A DNA stretch of 64,000 nt from Sulfurimicrobium lacus (GTDB lineage: Bacteria > Pseudomonadota > Gammaproteobacteria > Burkholderiales > Sulfuricellaceae). Position numbers and translations under genes: made by a program. Every line of letters begins with the position of its first letter. Positions within the stretch are counted from its first letter, which is position 1. The notes beneath the pieces were generated by a model. It saw only the letters and a list, made by a program, of their open reading frames with translations, was not told where the DNA came from and did not search any database. Below, piece after piece: positions 41,196 through 48,738 of the stretch. The stretch spans positions 541,501-605,500 of the forward strand of contig NZ_AP022853.1 of NCBI RefSeq assembly GCF_011764585.1, read 5' to 3'.

Positions 41196-41813
41196 ATGAG
41201 ACGCTATTTCATCACCGGATTGCTGATCTGGGTGCCGCTCGGTATCACCGTGTGGGTGCTCAATCTGCTCATCGGCACGCTGGACCAGAGCCTGCTCCTG
41301 GTACCGGAGTCGCTGCGCCCGCAAGCCATGCTGGGGCTCAATATTCCCGGCATCGGCGCGATTCTGACCCTGCTGGTGATTTTTCTCACCGGCGTGCTCG
41401 CCGCCAACATCATCGGACAGCGCCTGGTGCGCTTCTGGGAAGCCCTGCTGGCGCGCATTCCGGTGGTGAAGTCGATTTACTACAGCGTCAAGCAGGTCAG
41501 CGATACGCTGTTCTCGGGTAACGGGGACGCGTTCCGCAAGGTGCTGCTGGTGCGCTATCCCCATCCGCAGGCGTGGTCCCTGGCGTTCCAGACCAATGTG
41601 CCGAGCGATGTCGCCGCGCAGTTCGACGAGGAATACGTCGCCGTTTTCATTCCCACCACCCCCAGCCCGGTCAACGGCTTTTACTTCTACGTCAAGAAGA
41701 GCGAAACCATCGAACTCGACATGAGCGTGGACGATGCGCTCAAGTCCATCGTCTCCATGGGCGTGGTGGCGCCGAAAAAAGCCGCAGTTTCGGCCACTTA
41801 TCCCGGCGACTGA
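41196..41813 (+). CDS. DUF502 membrane protein
   Basis: 205 aa starting MRRYFITGLLIWVPLGITVW at ATG 41196 (a TTG four codons upstream is possible). Two membrane helices at about residues 6-28 and 50-75, then a soluble domain with RIPVVKSIYYSVKQVSDTLF and PSPVNGFYFYVKKSE that typifies DUF502. The biochemical role of the family is not established. It shares the gene order FmdB-DUF502-aspS. Confidence 0.85.
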   Translation: MRRYFITGLLIWVPLGITVWVLNLLIGTLDQSLLLVPESLRPQAMLGLNIPGIGAILTLLVIFLTGVLAANIIGQRLVRFWEALLARIPVVKSIYYSVKQVSDTLFSGNGDAFRKVLLVRYPHPQAWSLAFQTNVPSDVAAQFDEEYVAVFIPTTPSPVNGFYFYVKKSETIELDMSVDDALKSIVSMGVVAPKKAAVSATYPGD

Positions 41814-41888
41814 ACATTCGCAGCCTATCTGACTTAAAGGAAATCGGCTGCAAATCCGCCTGGGCGGTCCATATTTCGCCGCTTTCTT

Positions 41889-41911
41889 GGTCAATAGAAC
41901 GACTATTGACC
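41889..41911. promoter_or_regulatory. 23-bp perfect dyad upstream of aspS
   Basis: GGTCAATAG, five bases, CTATTGACC: a 9-bp perfect inverted repeat in the 238-bp gap between DUF502 and aspS, about 50 bp upstream of the aspS -35. The length and symmetry fit a dimeric transcription-factor operator; it is too short in RNA terms for a terminator and has no T tract. No known regulator was matched. Confidence 0.45.
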
Positions 41912-41963
41912 TGCAAAACCGGACAAAATCTGTCCTCGCCCAGCCGAATTTTCGCTTCGATTC

Positions 41964-41993
41964 TTCAAGTCAGACAGGCTGCTCGGGTATAAT
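41964..41993 (+). promoter_or_regulatory. Promoter of aspS
   Basis: A perfect -10 TATAAT (41988-41993) with a weak -35 TTCAAG (41964-41969) at 18 bp. It lies 58 bp before the aspS start. Confidence 0.6.
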
Positions 41994-42051
41994 TCTCCCT
42001 TTTTTGCTTCTGCCGTTTAGGCACTCGTAACAACTCGAATCGGATTCAGCC

Positions 42052-43851
42052 ATGATGCGTACTCACTATTGCGGCGCGGTAAATCGCGACCATTTGCAAC
42101 AAACCGTTACCCTGAGCGGCTGGGCGCACCGGCGCCGCGACCACGGCGGGGTGATTTTCATCGACCTGCGCGACCGTGAAGGCCTGGTGCAGGTGGTGTG
42201 CAATCCGGACAAGGTGGACACCTTCGCCATCGCCGAAAAAATCCGCAACGAGTTCGTGCTCAAGGTCACCGGTCGCGTCAACCCGCGCCCCGAGGGAACG
42301 GTCAACCCCAATCTGCCCACCGGCGAAATCGAAGTCATCGCCGACAGCATCGAAATCCTCAATGCCTCCCTGACGCCGCCGTTCCAGCTCGACGACGAAA
42401 ACCTGTCCGAGAACGTGCGCCTGACGCACCGCTACCTCGACCTGCGCCGTCCGGTCATGCAGGAAAACATGAAGCTGCGCTACCGCGTCTCCAAGACCCT
42501 GCGCGACTACCTCGACCAGCACGGTTTCATGGAAATCGAAACCCCCATGCTGACCCGCTCCACGCCGGAAGGCGCGCGCGACTACCTGGTGCCGAGCCGC
42601 GTGCACCCGGGGCAGTTCTTCGCCCTGCCTCAATCGCCGCAGCTGTTCAAGCAGCTGCTGATGGTGGCCGGCTTCGACCGCTATTTCCAGATCACCAAGT
42701 GCTTCCGCGACGAAGACCTGCGCGCCGACCGTCAGCCGGAATTCACCCAGGTCGACATCGAGACCTCGTTCATGAGCGAAAACGAGATCATGGACATCGT
42801 GGAAACCATGATCCGCGGCATGTTCAAGACCGTGATGAACGTCGACCTGCCCAACCCCTTCCCGCGCATGCCTTACGCCGAGGCCATGGGGCGCTACGGT
42901 TCCGACAAGCCCGACATGCGCGTCACGCTGGAACTGACCGAACTCAGCGACGTGATGAAGTCCGTCGAGTTCAAGGTGTTCCGCGCCGCGGCGGACATGG
43001 AAGGCGGCCGCGTGGCGGCGCTCAAGGTGCCGGGCGGCGGCACGCTGTCGCGCAAGGAAATCGACGACTACACCGCGTTCGTCGGGATCTACGGCGCCAA
43101 GGGCCTGGCTTACATCAAGGTCAACGAAGTGGCCAAGGGCCGCGACGGCCTGCAGTCGCCCATCGTCAAGAACCTCGATGACACCGCGCTGAAGGCGATC
43201 ATCGAGCGCACCGGCGCCACCGACGGCGACCTGATCTTCTTCGGCGCAGACAAGGCCAAGGTGGTGAACGAGGCCCTCGGCGCGCTGCGCGCCAAGGTCG
43301 GCCACGAGCGCGGTTTGGCCGAAAGCGGCTGGCGTCCGTTGTGGGTGGTGGATTTCCCCATGTTCGAGCGCGACGAGGAAAACAACCGCTGGGCGGCGCT
43401 GCATCACCCCTTCACCGCCCCTGCCGACGGCCACGAAGACCTGCTGCAGAGCGATCCCGGCAAGGCCCTGTCCAAAGCCTACGACATGGTGCTGAACGGC
43501 TGGGAAGTGGGTGGCGGCTCGGTGCGTATCCACCGCCAGGAAGTGCAGAGCAAAGTGTTCCAGGCGCTCAATATCAGCGCCGAGGAGGCCCAGGAAAAAT
43601 TCGGCTTCCTGCTCGACGCCCTGCAGTTCGGTGCGCCGCCCCACGGCGGCCTGGCCTTCGGGCTGGATCGGCTGGTCACGCTGATGGCCGGTGCCGAGTC
43701 GATCCGCGACGTGATCGCCTTCCCCAAGACCCAGCGCGCCGCCTGCCTCATGACGCAGGCGCCGAATACGGTGGACGAAAAACAGCTGCGTGAGTTGCAT
43801 ATCCGCTTGCGCCAGCAGGTGCAGACCCAGGTGGACGTCGCCAAGAACTAA
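42052..43851 (+). CDS. aspS: Aspartyl-tRNA synthetase
   Basis: 599 aa class II synthetase charging tRNA-Asp (bacterial-size type; in organisms without AsnRS also tRNA-Asn). N-terminal OB anticodon domain ([31 protein letters not shown]), class II motif 2 ([18 protein letters not shown] near residue 218), the bacterial insertion domain, and motif 3 [15 protein letters not shown] near residue 540. ATGs at 42052 and 42055 are both usable. No ribosome-binding site is obvious. Confidence 0.97.
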   Translation: MMRTHYCGAVNRDHLQQTVTLSGWAHRRRDHGGVIFIDLRDREGLVQVVCNPDKVDTFAIAEKIRNEFVLKVTGRVNPRPEGTVNPNLPTGEIEVIADSIEILNASLTPPFQLDDENLSENVRLTHRYLDLRRPVMQENMKLRYRVSKTLRDYLDQHGFMEIETPMLTRSTPEGARDYLVPSRVHPGQFFALPQSPQLFKQLLMVAGFDRYFQITKCFRDEDLRADRQPEFTQVDIETSFMSENEIMDIVETMIRGMFKTVMNVDLPNPFPRMPYAEAMGRYGSDKPDMRVTLELTELSDVMKSVEFKVFRAAADMEGGRVAALKVPGGGTLSRKEIDDYTAFVGIYGAKGLAYIKVNEVAKGRDGLQSPIVKNLDDTALKAIIERTGATDGDLIFFGADKAKVVNEALGALRAKVGHERGLAESGWRPLWVVDFPMFERDEENNRWAALHHPFTAPADGHEDLLQSDPGKALSKAYDMVLNGWEVGGGSVRIHRQEVQSKVFQALNISAEEAQEKFGFLLDALQFGAPPHGGLAFGLDRLVTLMAGAESIRDVIAFPKTQRAACLMTQAPNTVDEKQLRELHIRLRQQVQTQVDVAKN

Positions 43852-43899
43852 CTGCGAGGGCGTGTTTCACGCCCTGAATCAACAAATTGGAGAACTGAT

Positions 43900-44280
43900 A
43901 TGCCCATTACCCCTCACGACCTGGTGGTCGAAGCCAAATCCCAGATCAAGGAAGTCACCTGCGACGAAGCCATGTCGCTGCTCGGCAAGCGCGTGGTGCT
44001 GGACGTGCGCGAGTACGACGAGTTCGCTGCCGGCCACCTGCCCGGCGCCATCAACATTCCGCGCGGCGTGCTCGAATTCAAGATCGGCATGGTGCCGGAA
44101 GCTGCGCCACGCGACGCCTCGCTACTGATCTATTGCCGCACCAGCGGCCGCGCAGCGCTGTCCGCGGTGCAGTTGCACCGCCTCGGCTACGGCGACGTGG
44201 TTTCCATGTCCGGCGGCTTCGACCAGTGGAGCAGCGAGCAGCGGCCAACCGAGAAACCGGAACCGATCAATTTCGAGTAA
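43900..44280 (+). CDS. Rhodanese-domain protein
   Basis: 126 aa single-domain sulfurtransferase-type protein, cytoplasmic (no signal peptide). The rhodanese fold is shown by VVLDVREYDEFAAGHLPGAINIPRG (residues ~30-55). The active-site loop CRTSGR has its catalytic Cys near residue 82. Such proteins move persulfide sulfur; the actual donor and acceptor are unknown. It is co-directional with aspS and the Nudix gene (gap 9 bases). Confidence 0.88.
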   Translation: MPITPHDLVVEAKSQIKEVTCDEAMSLLGKRVVLDVREYDEFAAGHLPGAINIPRGVLEFKIGMVPEAAPRDASLLIYCRTSGRAALSAVQLHRLGYGDVVSMSGGFDQWSSEQRPTEKPEPINFE

Positions 44281-44289
44281 TTCCGGCAG

Positions 44290-44739
44290 ATGCCTTACAA
44301 AATACCCGTCTCCGTCCTGGTGGTGATCTACACCCCGGACCTGCGGGTATTGCTGCTGGAGCGTGCCGACCATCCCGGTTACTGGCAATCGGTAACCGGC
44401 AGCTGCGACCCGGGCGAAAGCCTGCGCCAGACCGCAGTGCGCGAAGTCGCGGAAGAAACTGGACTGGACGCCGAGCAATACAAGTTCAGCGACTGGAACG
44501 AGGAAAACGTCTTCGAGATTTACGCCGAGTGGCGCCACCGCTACGCGCCCGGCGTGACTCACAATGCCGAGCATGTCTTCGGGCTCGAAGTGCCGCAGCC
44601 TCTCCCCGTCAGGCTCGCCCCGCGCGAACACCTCAACCATGTCTGGCTACCGTGGCAGGAAGCGGCCCAAAAGGCTTTTTCCTGGACCAATGTGGCCGCT
44701 ATCGAGAAGCTGCCTGAGGTGGCTGGTCGTCCTGGCTAA
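44290..44739 (+). CDS. nudB: Dihydroneopterin triphosphate diphosphatase (NudB-type Nudix)
   Basis: 149 aa. The Nudix box is complete: GSCDPGESLRQTAVREVAEETGL (about residues 37-59), with Glu residues for metal binding. The overall sequence (KIPVSVLVVIYTPDLRVLLLERADHPGYWQSVTGS; NAEHVFGLEVP) resembles NudB of folate synthesis, and aspS is a common neighbour of nudB. Its last 41 bases overlap the 3' end of convergent cbbR. Confidence 0.85.
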   Translation: MPYKIPVSVLVVIYTPDLRVLLLERADHPGYWQSVTGSCDPGESLRQTAVREVAEETGLDAEQYKFSDWNEENVFEIYAEWRHRYAPGVTHNAEHVFGLEVPQPLPVRLAPREHLNHVWLPWQEAAQKAFSWTNVAAIEKLPEVAGRPG

Positions 44740-45673
44740 AACCGGGGAATACGGGAATGCCGCGCAAATAGTGTTCGCCCAGCAGTTTGCTCTCTTCGCG
44801 CAGAAAATCGAGAAAAGCCTGCGCGATTACGGATAGTCGCTTGTCCTTGGGATAGGCAAGATACCAGTGACGGCGGATCGGGAAGCCCTCGACCTTGAGT
44901 ATGGCCAGTTCGTCGCTGCTGTGATCCAGGGCGAGGGTGTGCGCCGATAGTACGGCAATCCCCAGGCCGCCCGCTACCGCGTGCTTGATCGCTTCGTTGC
45001 TGCCGAGTTCCATCCTGACTTTGAGTTTGAGCGCCCGCTCTGCGAAAAACTGTTCGGTGGCGAGACGAATGCCGGAACCGGGCTCGCGCATCAGGAACTG
45101 TTCTTCCACCAGGCGTTGCGGCGAAATGATCTTTTCCGCCGCCAGCGGATGGCTGCTCGAGGCAACCACCACCAGCGGGTTCTCCAGAAAAGGTTCGAAG
45201 ACCACCTCCAAACCCTCGGGGGGCTGGCCCAGCACGTACAGATCGTCCTCGTTGTCCGCCATGCGCTGCAGCACCCGCTCGCGGTTGGTCACCTTGAGCG
45301 ACACGTCGATGCCGGGGTAGCGCAGGCAGAACGGGCCGAGCAGTCGCGGCACGAAATACTTGGCGGTGGTGATCACCGCCAGCCGCAGCTTGCCTGCCTT
45401 CACCCCCTTCATGTCCGACACCAGCATCTCGAAACGCGACAGCCCCTCGAAGGTTTCGTGGCAGACCTTGAGCAGTTCGCGCCCGGTATCGGTCAGGTGG
45501 ATGCGCTTGCCGATCTGTTCCAGCAAGGGCAGCCCGACGATGTCGCTCAACTGCTTGAGCTGGATGGAAACGGTCGGCTGGGTCAGGTGCAGCTCCTCGG
45601 CTGCGCGGGTGAAGCTGAGGTTGCGCGCGACCGATTCGAACACCTTGAGCTGGCGCAAAGTGGCGTGTTTCAT
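44699..45673 (-). CDS. cbbR: LysR-type regulator of the cbb operon (CbbR)
   Basis: 324 aa LysR-family activator, divergent from cbbL. The N-terminal winged helix (residues 1-60; MKHATLRQLKVFESVARNLSFTRAAEELHLTQPTVSIQLKQL) and the effector domain (~90-295; AVITTAKYFVPRLLGPFCLRYPGIDVSL) are typical of CbbR/RbcR, which sense Calvin-cycle metabolites. It ends inside the nudB 3' end (41-base tail-to-tail overlap). The start at 45673 is next to a dyad that it probably binds. Confidence 0.92.
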   Translation of the reverse strand: MKHATLRQLKVFESVARNLSFTRAAEELHLTQPTVSIQLKQLSDIVGLPLLEQIGKRIHLTDTGRELLKVCHETFEGLSRFEMLVSDMKGVKAGKLRLAVITTAKYFVPRLLGPFCLRYPGIDVSLKVTNRERVLQRMADNEDDLYVLGQPPEGLEVVFEPFLENPLVVVASSSHPLAAEKIISPQRLVEEQFLMREPGSGIRLATEQFFAERALKLKVRMELGSNEAIKHAVAGGLGIAVLSAHTLALDHSSDELAILKVEGFPIRRHWYLAYPKDKRLSVIAQAFLDFLREESKLLGEHYLRGIPVFPGFSQDDQPPQAASR

Positions 45674-45691
45674 GACTGTCTTCCTGTACGA

Positions 45692-45840
45692 CTTAACATA
45701 GATGATTATCTATGGTTATCCTTGAAAAATACAATTATTTTAAATCTCTAAATGTATTTATAGTTTCTCCACGCTCTACGGAGTCACAGTTCTTCCCCCG
45801 CGGAAGTTGCGTGTTTAAACCTGAAATCAAGGAGCCTGCC
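45692..45840 (+). promoter_or_regulatory. cbb control region with CbbR-type dyad
   Basis: The dyad CATAGAT-GATT-ATCTATG (45697-45714) contains the T-N11-A pattern expected of LysR operators and lies 24 bp from the cbbR start. The next ~60 bp are strongly AT-rich (for example AATTATTTTAAATC) in contrast to the GC-rich genes, with TTGAAA at 45723; I could not fix a single -35/-10 pair for cbbL. AAGGAG at 45828-45833 serves cbbL. Confidence 0.65.
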
Positions 45841-47262
45841 ATGGCAGTCAAGACCTACAACGCCGGTGTGAAAGAATACCGGCAAACCTACTGGACGCCG
45901 GAATACACCCCGCTGGATACCGACATCCTTGCCTGTTTCAAAATCACCCCACAGCCTGGCGTGGACCGCGAAGAAGTGGCTGCTGCCGTCGCCGCCGAAT
46001 CGTCGACCGGCACCTGGACCACGGTGTGGACCGACCTGCTGACCGACCTCGACTATTACAAGGGCCGCGCCTATCGCATCGAAGACGTGCCGGGCGATGA
46101 TACCTGCTTCTACGCTTTCGTGGCTTACCCGATCGACCTGTTCGAGGAAGGCTCCGTCGTCAACGTGCTGACTTCCCTGGTGGGCAACGTGTTCGGCTTC
46201 AAGGCCCTGCGCGCACTGCGCCTGGAAGACGTGCGCTTCCCCATCGCCTATGTGAAAACCTGCGGCGGACCGCCCCAGGGTATCCAGGTCGAGCGCGACA
46301 AGATGAACAAGTACGGCCGTCCGCTGCTGGGCTGCACCATCAAGCCGAAATTGGGTCTGTCCGCCAAGAACTACGGCCGTGCGGTGTACGAGTGCCTGCG
46401 CGGTGGCCTGGACTTCACCAAGGACGACGAAAACGTCAACAGCCAGCCGTTCATGCGTTGGCGCGACCGTTTCGAGTTCGTGCAGGAAGCCACCCTGAAG
46501 GCGCAGCGCGAAACCGGCGAGCGCAAGGGTCACTACCTGAACGTGACGGCTCCAACGCCTGAAATGATGTACGAGCGTGCCGAGTTCGCCAAGGAAATCG
46601 GCGCACCGATCATCATGCACGATTACCTCACCGGCGGTCTGACCGCAAACACCGGCCTGGCCAACTGGTGCCGTAAAAACGGCATGCTGCTGCACATCCA
46701 CCGCGCCATGCACGCCGTGCTGGACCGCAACCCGCACCACGGCATCCACTTCCGCGTGCTGACCAAGGTGCTGCGCCTGTCCGGTGGCGATCACCTGCAC
46801 TCCGGCACCGTGGTGGGCAAGCTGGAAGGCGACCGCGAAGCGACGCTGGGCTGGATCGACACCATGCGCGACGAGTTCATCAAGGAAGACCGCAGCCGCG
46901 GCCTGTTCTTCGACCAGGATTGGGGCTCCATGCCCGGCGTGATGCCGGTCGCCTCCGGCGGTATTCACGTGTGGCACATGCCGGCGCTGGTGAACATCTT
47001 CGGCGATGACTCGGTGCTGCAGTTCGGCGGCGGCACGCTGGGCCACCCCTGGGGCAACGCGGCCGGCGCAGCAGCCAACCGCGTCGCGCTGGAAGCCTGC
47101 GTGGCAGCGCGCAACCAGGGTGTCGCCATCGAGAAGGAAGGCAAGGACATCCTGACCAAGGCCGCAGCCAGCAGCCCGGAATTGAAGATCGCCATGGAAA
47201 CCTGGAAGGAAATCAAGTTCGAGTTCGACACCGTCGACAAGCTGGACGTGGCACATAAATAA
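45841..47262 (+). CDS. cbbL: RuBisCO large subunit, form I (IA-type)
   Basis: 473 aa catalytic subunit; carboxylates ribulose-1,5-bisphosphate to two 3-phosphoglycerates. The start is ATG 45841 ([24 protein letters not shown]). Active-site segments: [21 protein letters not shown] near residue 167, [13 protein letters not shown] near 190 with the carbamylated Lys, and loop 6 with [10 protein letters not shown] near 322. Form I is shown by length and by the adjacent small subunit; cbbQ/cbbO downstream and no carboxysome genes indicate the non-carboxysomal IA(q) type. Confidence 0.98.
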   Translation: MAVKTYNAGVKEYRQTYWTPEYTPLDTDILACFKITPQPGVDREEVAAAVAAESSTGTWTTVWTDLLTDLDYYKGRAYRIEDVPGDDTCFYAFVAYPIDLFEEGSVVNVLTSLVGNVFGFKALRALRLEDVRFPIAYVKTCGGPPQGIQVERDKMNKYGRPLLGCTIKPKLGLSAKNYGRAVYECLRGGLDFTKDDENVNSQPFMRWRDRFEFVQEATLKAQRETGERKGHYLNVTAPTPEMMYERAEFAKEIGAPIIMHDYLTGGLTANTGLANWCRKNGMLLHIHRAMHAVLDRNPHHGIHFRVLTKVLRLSGGDHLHSGTVVGKLEGDREATLGWIDTMRDEFIKEDRSRGLFFDQDWGSMPGVMPVASGGIHVWHMPALVNIFGDDSVLQFGGGTLGHPWGNAAGAAANRVALEACVAARNQGVAIEKEGKDILTKAAASSPELKIAMETWKEIKFEFDTVDKLDVAHK

Positions 47263-47263
47263 G

Positions 47264-47354
47264 TTATCAGTCTTCAGCGATCAGCCGTCAGCACACGATG
47301 TGCGGCGCTTGCGCCTTAACTGACGGCTGAATGCTGACAGCTAACAGCTAAAAG
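47264..47354. repeat. Heptamer-phased inverted repeat, cbbL-cbbS spacer
   Basis: Left arm 47264-47291: TTATCAG, TCTTCAG, CGATCAG, CCGTCAG. Right arm 47320-47354: CTGACGG, CTGAATG, CTGACAG, CTAACAG, CTAAAAG. The arms are complementary and unbroken in 7-base phase. Short stems (CACA/TGTG, GGCGC/GCGCC) fill the centre. The last heptamer runs into the cbbS ribosome-binding site AAGGAG (47352-47357). It begins 2 bases after the cbbL stop. Confidence 0.85.
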
Positions 47355-47364
47355 GAGTTTCAAA

Positions 47365-47721
47365 ATGAGTGAAGTAATGGATTACAAATCGCGCGTCAGC
47401 GATCCAGCCAGCCGCAAGTTCGAGACCTTCTCCTACCTGCCGGCCTTGACCGCGGACGAGATCAAGAAGCAGGTGGAATACCTGGTTTCCAAAGGCTGGA
47501 ACCCGGCCATCGAGCATACCGAGCCGGAATACCTGATGGATTCCTACTGGTACATGTGGAAGCTGCCGATGTTCGGCGAAACCGACGTGAACAAGGTGCT
47601 GGCGGAAGCCGAAGCCTGTCACAAGGCCAACCCCGACAACCACGTGCGCCTGATCGGTTACAACAACTTCAACCAGTCGCAGGGCGCGGCCATGGTGATT
47701 TTCCGCGGCAAGACCGTGTGA
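47365..47721 (+). CDS. cbbS: RuBisCO small subunit
   Basis: 118 aa structural subunit of the L8S8 enzyme. [41 protein letters not shown] and [18 protein letters not shown] are form I small-subunit segments. It is separated from cbbL by the heptamer repeat and followed by two terminator-like hairpins, which would favour cbbLS over the activase genes. Confidence 0.97.
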   Translation: MSEVMDYKSRVSDPASRKFETFSYLPALTADEIKKQVEYLVSKGWNPAIEHTEPEYLMDSYWYMWKLPMFGETDVNKVLAEAEACHKANPDNHVRLIGYNNFNQSQGAAMVIFRGKTV

Positions 47722-47730
47722 TGTTCTGAC

Positions 47731-47769
47731 TTCCCCGCCGCAGTGTCATCGACTGCGGCAGGGAATTTT
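47731..47769 (+). terminator. Hairpin after cbbS
   Basis: A 14-base stem (47731-47744 with 47752-47765, one mismatch), loop GTCATCG, then TTTT. Nine bases after the cbbS stop: an intrinsic terminator or 3'-stabilising hairpin of the cbbLS mRNA. Confidence 0.65.
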
Positions 47770-47791
47770 CGATGCATGGACGAAAGCGGCT

Positions 47792-47815
47792 GCCGCAATA
47801 AAGCGCGGCTTTTTT
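47792..47815 (+). terminator. Second hairpin, cbbS-cbbQ gap
   Basis: GCCGC/GCGGC stem (47792-47796, 47805-47809) followed directly by six T (47810-47815). It lies 34 bases before cbbQ, so transcription of cbbQO probably depends on read-through. Confidence 0.55.
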
Positions 47816-47848
47816 CGCCCCTGTGTTTAGCGCCAGATGGAGACGATC

Positions 47849-48652
47849 ATGAACGACATCATCCAGCAGTACCGAATCGAGAAAGAACCCTATTACCGCC
47901 CCGTGTCGGACGAGGTGGAACTGTACGAGGCCGCCTATAGCGTGCGCATGCCGATGATGCTCAAAGGCCCGACCGGCTGCGGCAAGACCCGCTTCGTCGA
48001 GCACATGGCCTGGAAACTGGGCAAGCCGCTGATCACCGTGGCGTGCAACGAGGACATGACGGCCTCCGACTTGGTCGGACGCTTCCTGCTCGACGCCAAC
48101 GGCACGCGCTGGCAGGACGGTCCGCTGGCCATCGCCGCGCGCTATGGCGCGATCTGCTACCTGGACGAAGTGGTGGAAGCGCGCCAGGACACCACGGTGG
48201 TGATCCACCCGCTGACCGACAATCGCCGCGTGCTGCCGCTGGAAAAGAAGGGCGAGCTGCTTCATGCCCACGCCGATTTCCAGCTGGTGATTTCCTACAA
48301 CCCCGGCTACCAAAGCCTGATGAAGGATTTGAAGCAATCCACCAAGCAGCGCTTCGGCGGCCTCGATTTCAACTATCCGGATCACGCCATCGAAACCGAA
48401 ATCGTCGCCCACGAGACCGGCGTCGTCGCGGAAGTGGCCGGCAAGCTGGTGTCCATCGCCGAACGTGCGCGCAACCTCAAGGGCCACGGCCTGGACGAGG
48501 GCATCTCGACGCGCATGCTGACCTACGCCGGCAGCCTCATCGCCACCGGCGTCGATCCGGTCAAGGCATGTCGCGTCGCCCTGGTGCGCCCGATCACCGA
48601 CGACCCGGACATGCGCGATGCGCTGGACGCAGCGGTGACAACGTTCTTTTAG
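47849..48652 (+). CDS. cbbQ: RuBisCO activation protein CbbQ (AAA+ ATPase)
   Basis: 267 aa MoxR-type AAA+ ATPase that, with CbbO, removes inhibitory sugar phosphates from RuBisCO. The start [18 protein letters not shown] at 47849 is chosen because TGGAGA lies 5 bases upstream; an ATG at 47837 is the alternative. Walker A GPTGCGKT is at residues 40-47, Walker B AICYLDEV near 105, and a C-terminal helical domain follows. It is followed by a heptamer repeat and cbbO. Confidence 0.95.
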   Translation: MNDIIQQYRIEKEPYYRPVSDEVELYEAAYSVRMPMMLKGPTGCGKTRFVEHMAWKLGKPLITVACNEDMTASDLVGRFLLDANGTRWQDGPLAIAARYGAICYLDEVVEARQDTTVVIHPLTDNRRVLPLEKKGELLHAHADFQLVISYNPGYQSLMKDLKQSTKQRFGGLDFNYPDHAIETEIVAHETGVVAEVAGKLVSIAERARNLKGHGLDEGISTRMLTYAGSLIATGVDPVKACRVALVRPITDDPDMRDALDAAVTTFF

Positions 48653-48728
48653 GTGAGGCGAGAGGCGTGAGGGGTGAGGCGAGAAAGAAACCTGGCTCTT
48701 CGCCTCACCCCTACCCCCTCACCCCTTA
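48653..48728. repeat. Heptamer-phased inverted repeat, cbbQ-cbbO spacer
   Basis: Left arm 48653-48687: GTGAGGC, GAGAGGC, GTGAGGG, GTGAGGC, GAGAAAG. Right arm 48701-48728: CGCCTCA, CCCCTAC, CCCCTCA, CCCCTTA. The arms are complementary. It starts on the base after the cbbQ stop and ends next to the cbbO ribosome-binding site CGGAGG (48729-48734). Same design as the other two spacers but a different base sequence. Confidence 0.85.
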
Positions 48729-48738
48729 CGGAGGTTCC

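Noticed and set aside
48043-48738. N-terminal extension of cbbO by 232 codons
   Set aside because: It runs out of frame through cbbQ and the repeat. The start at 48739 has a strong ribosome-binding site and a family-like N-terminus.
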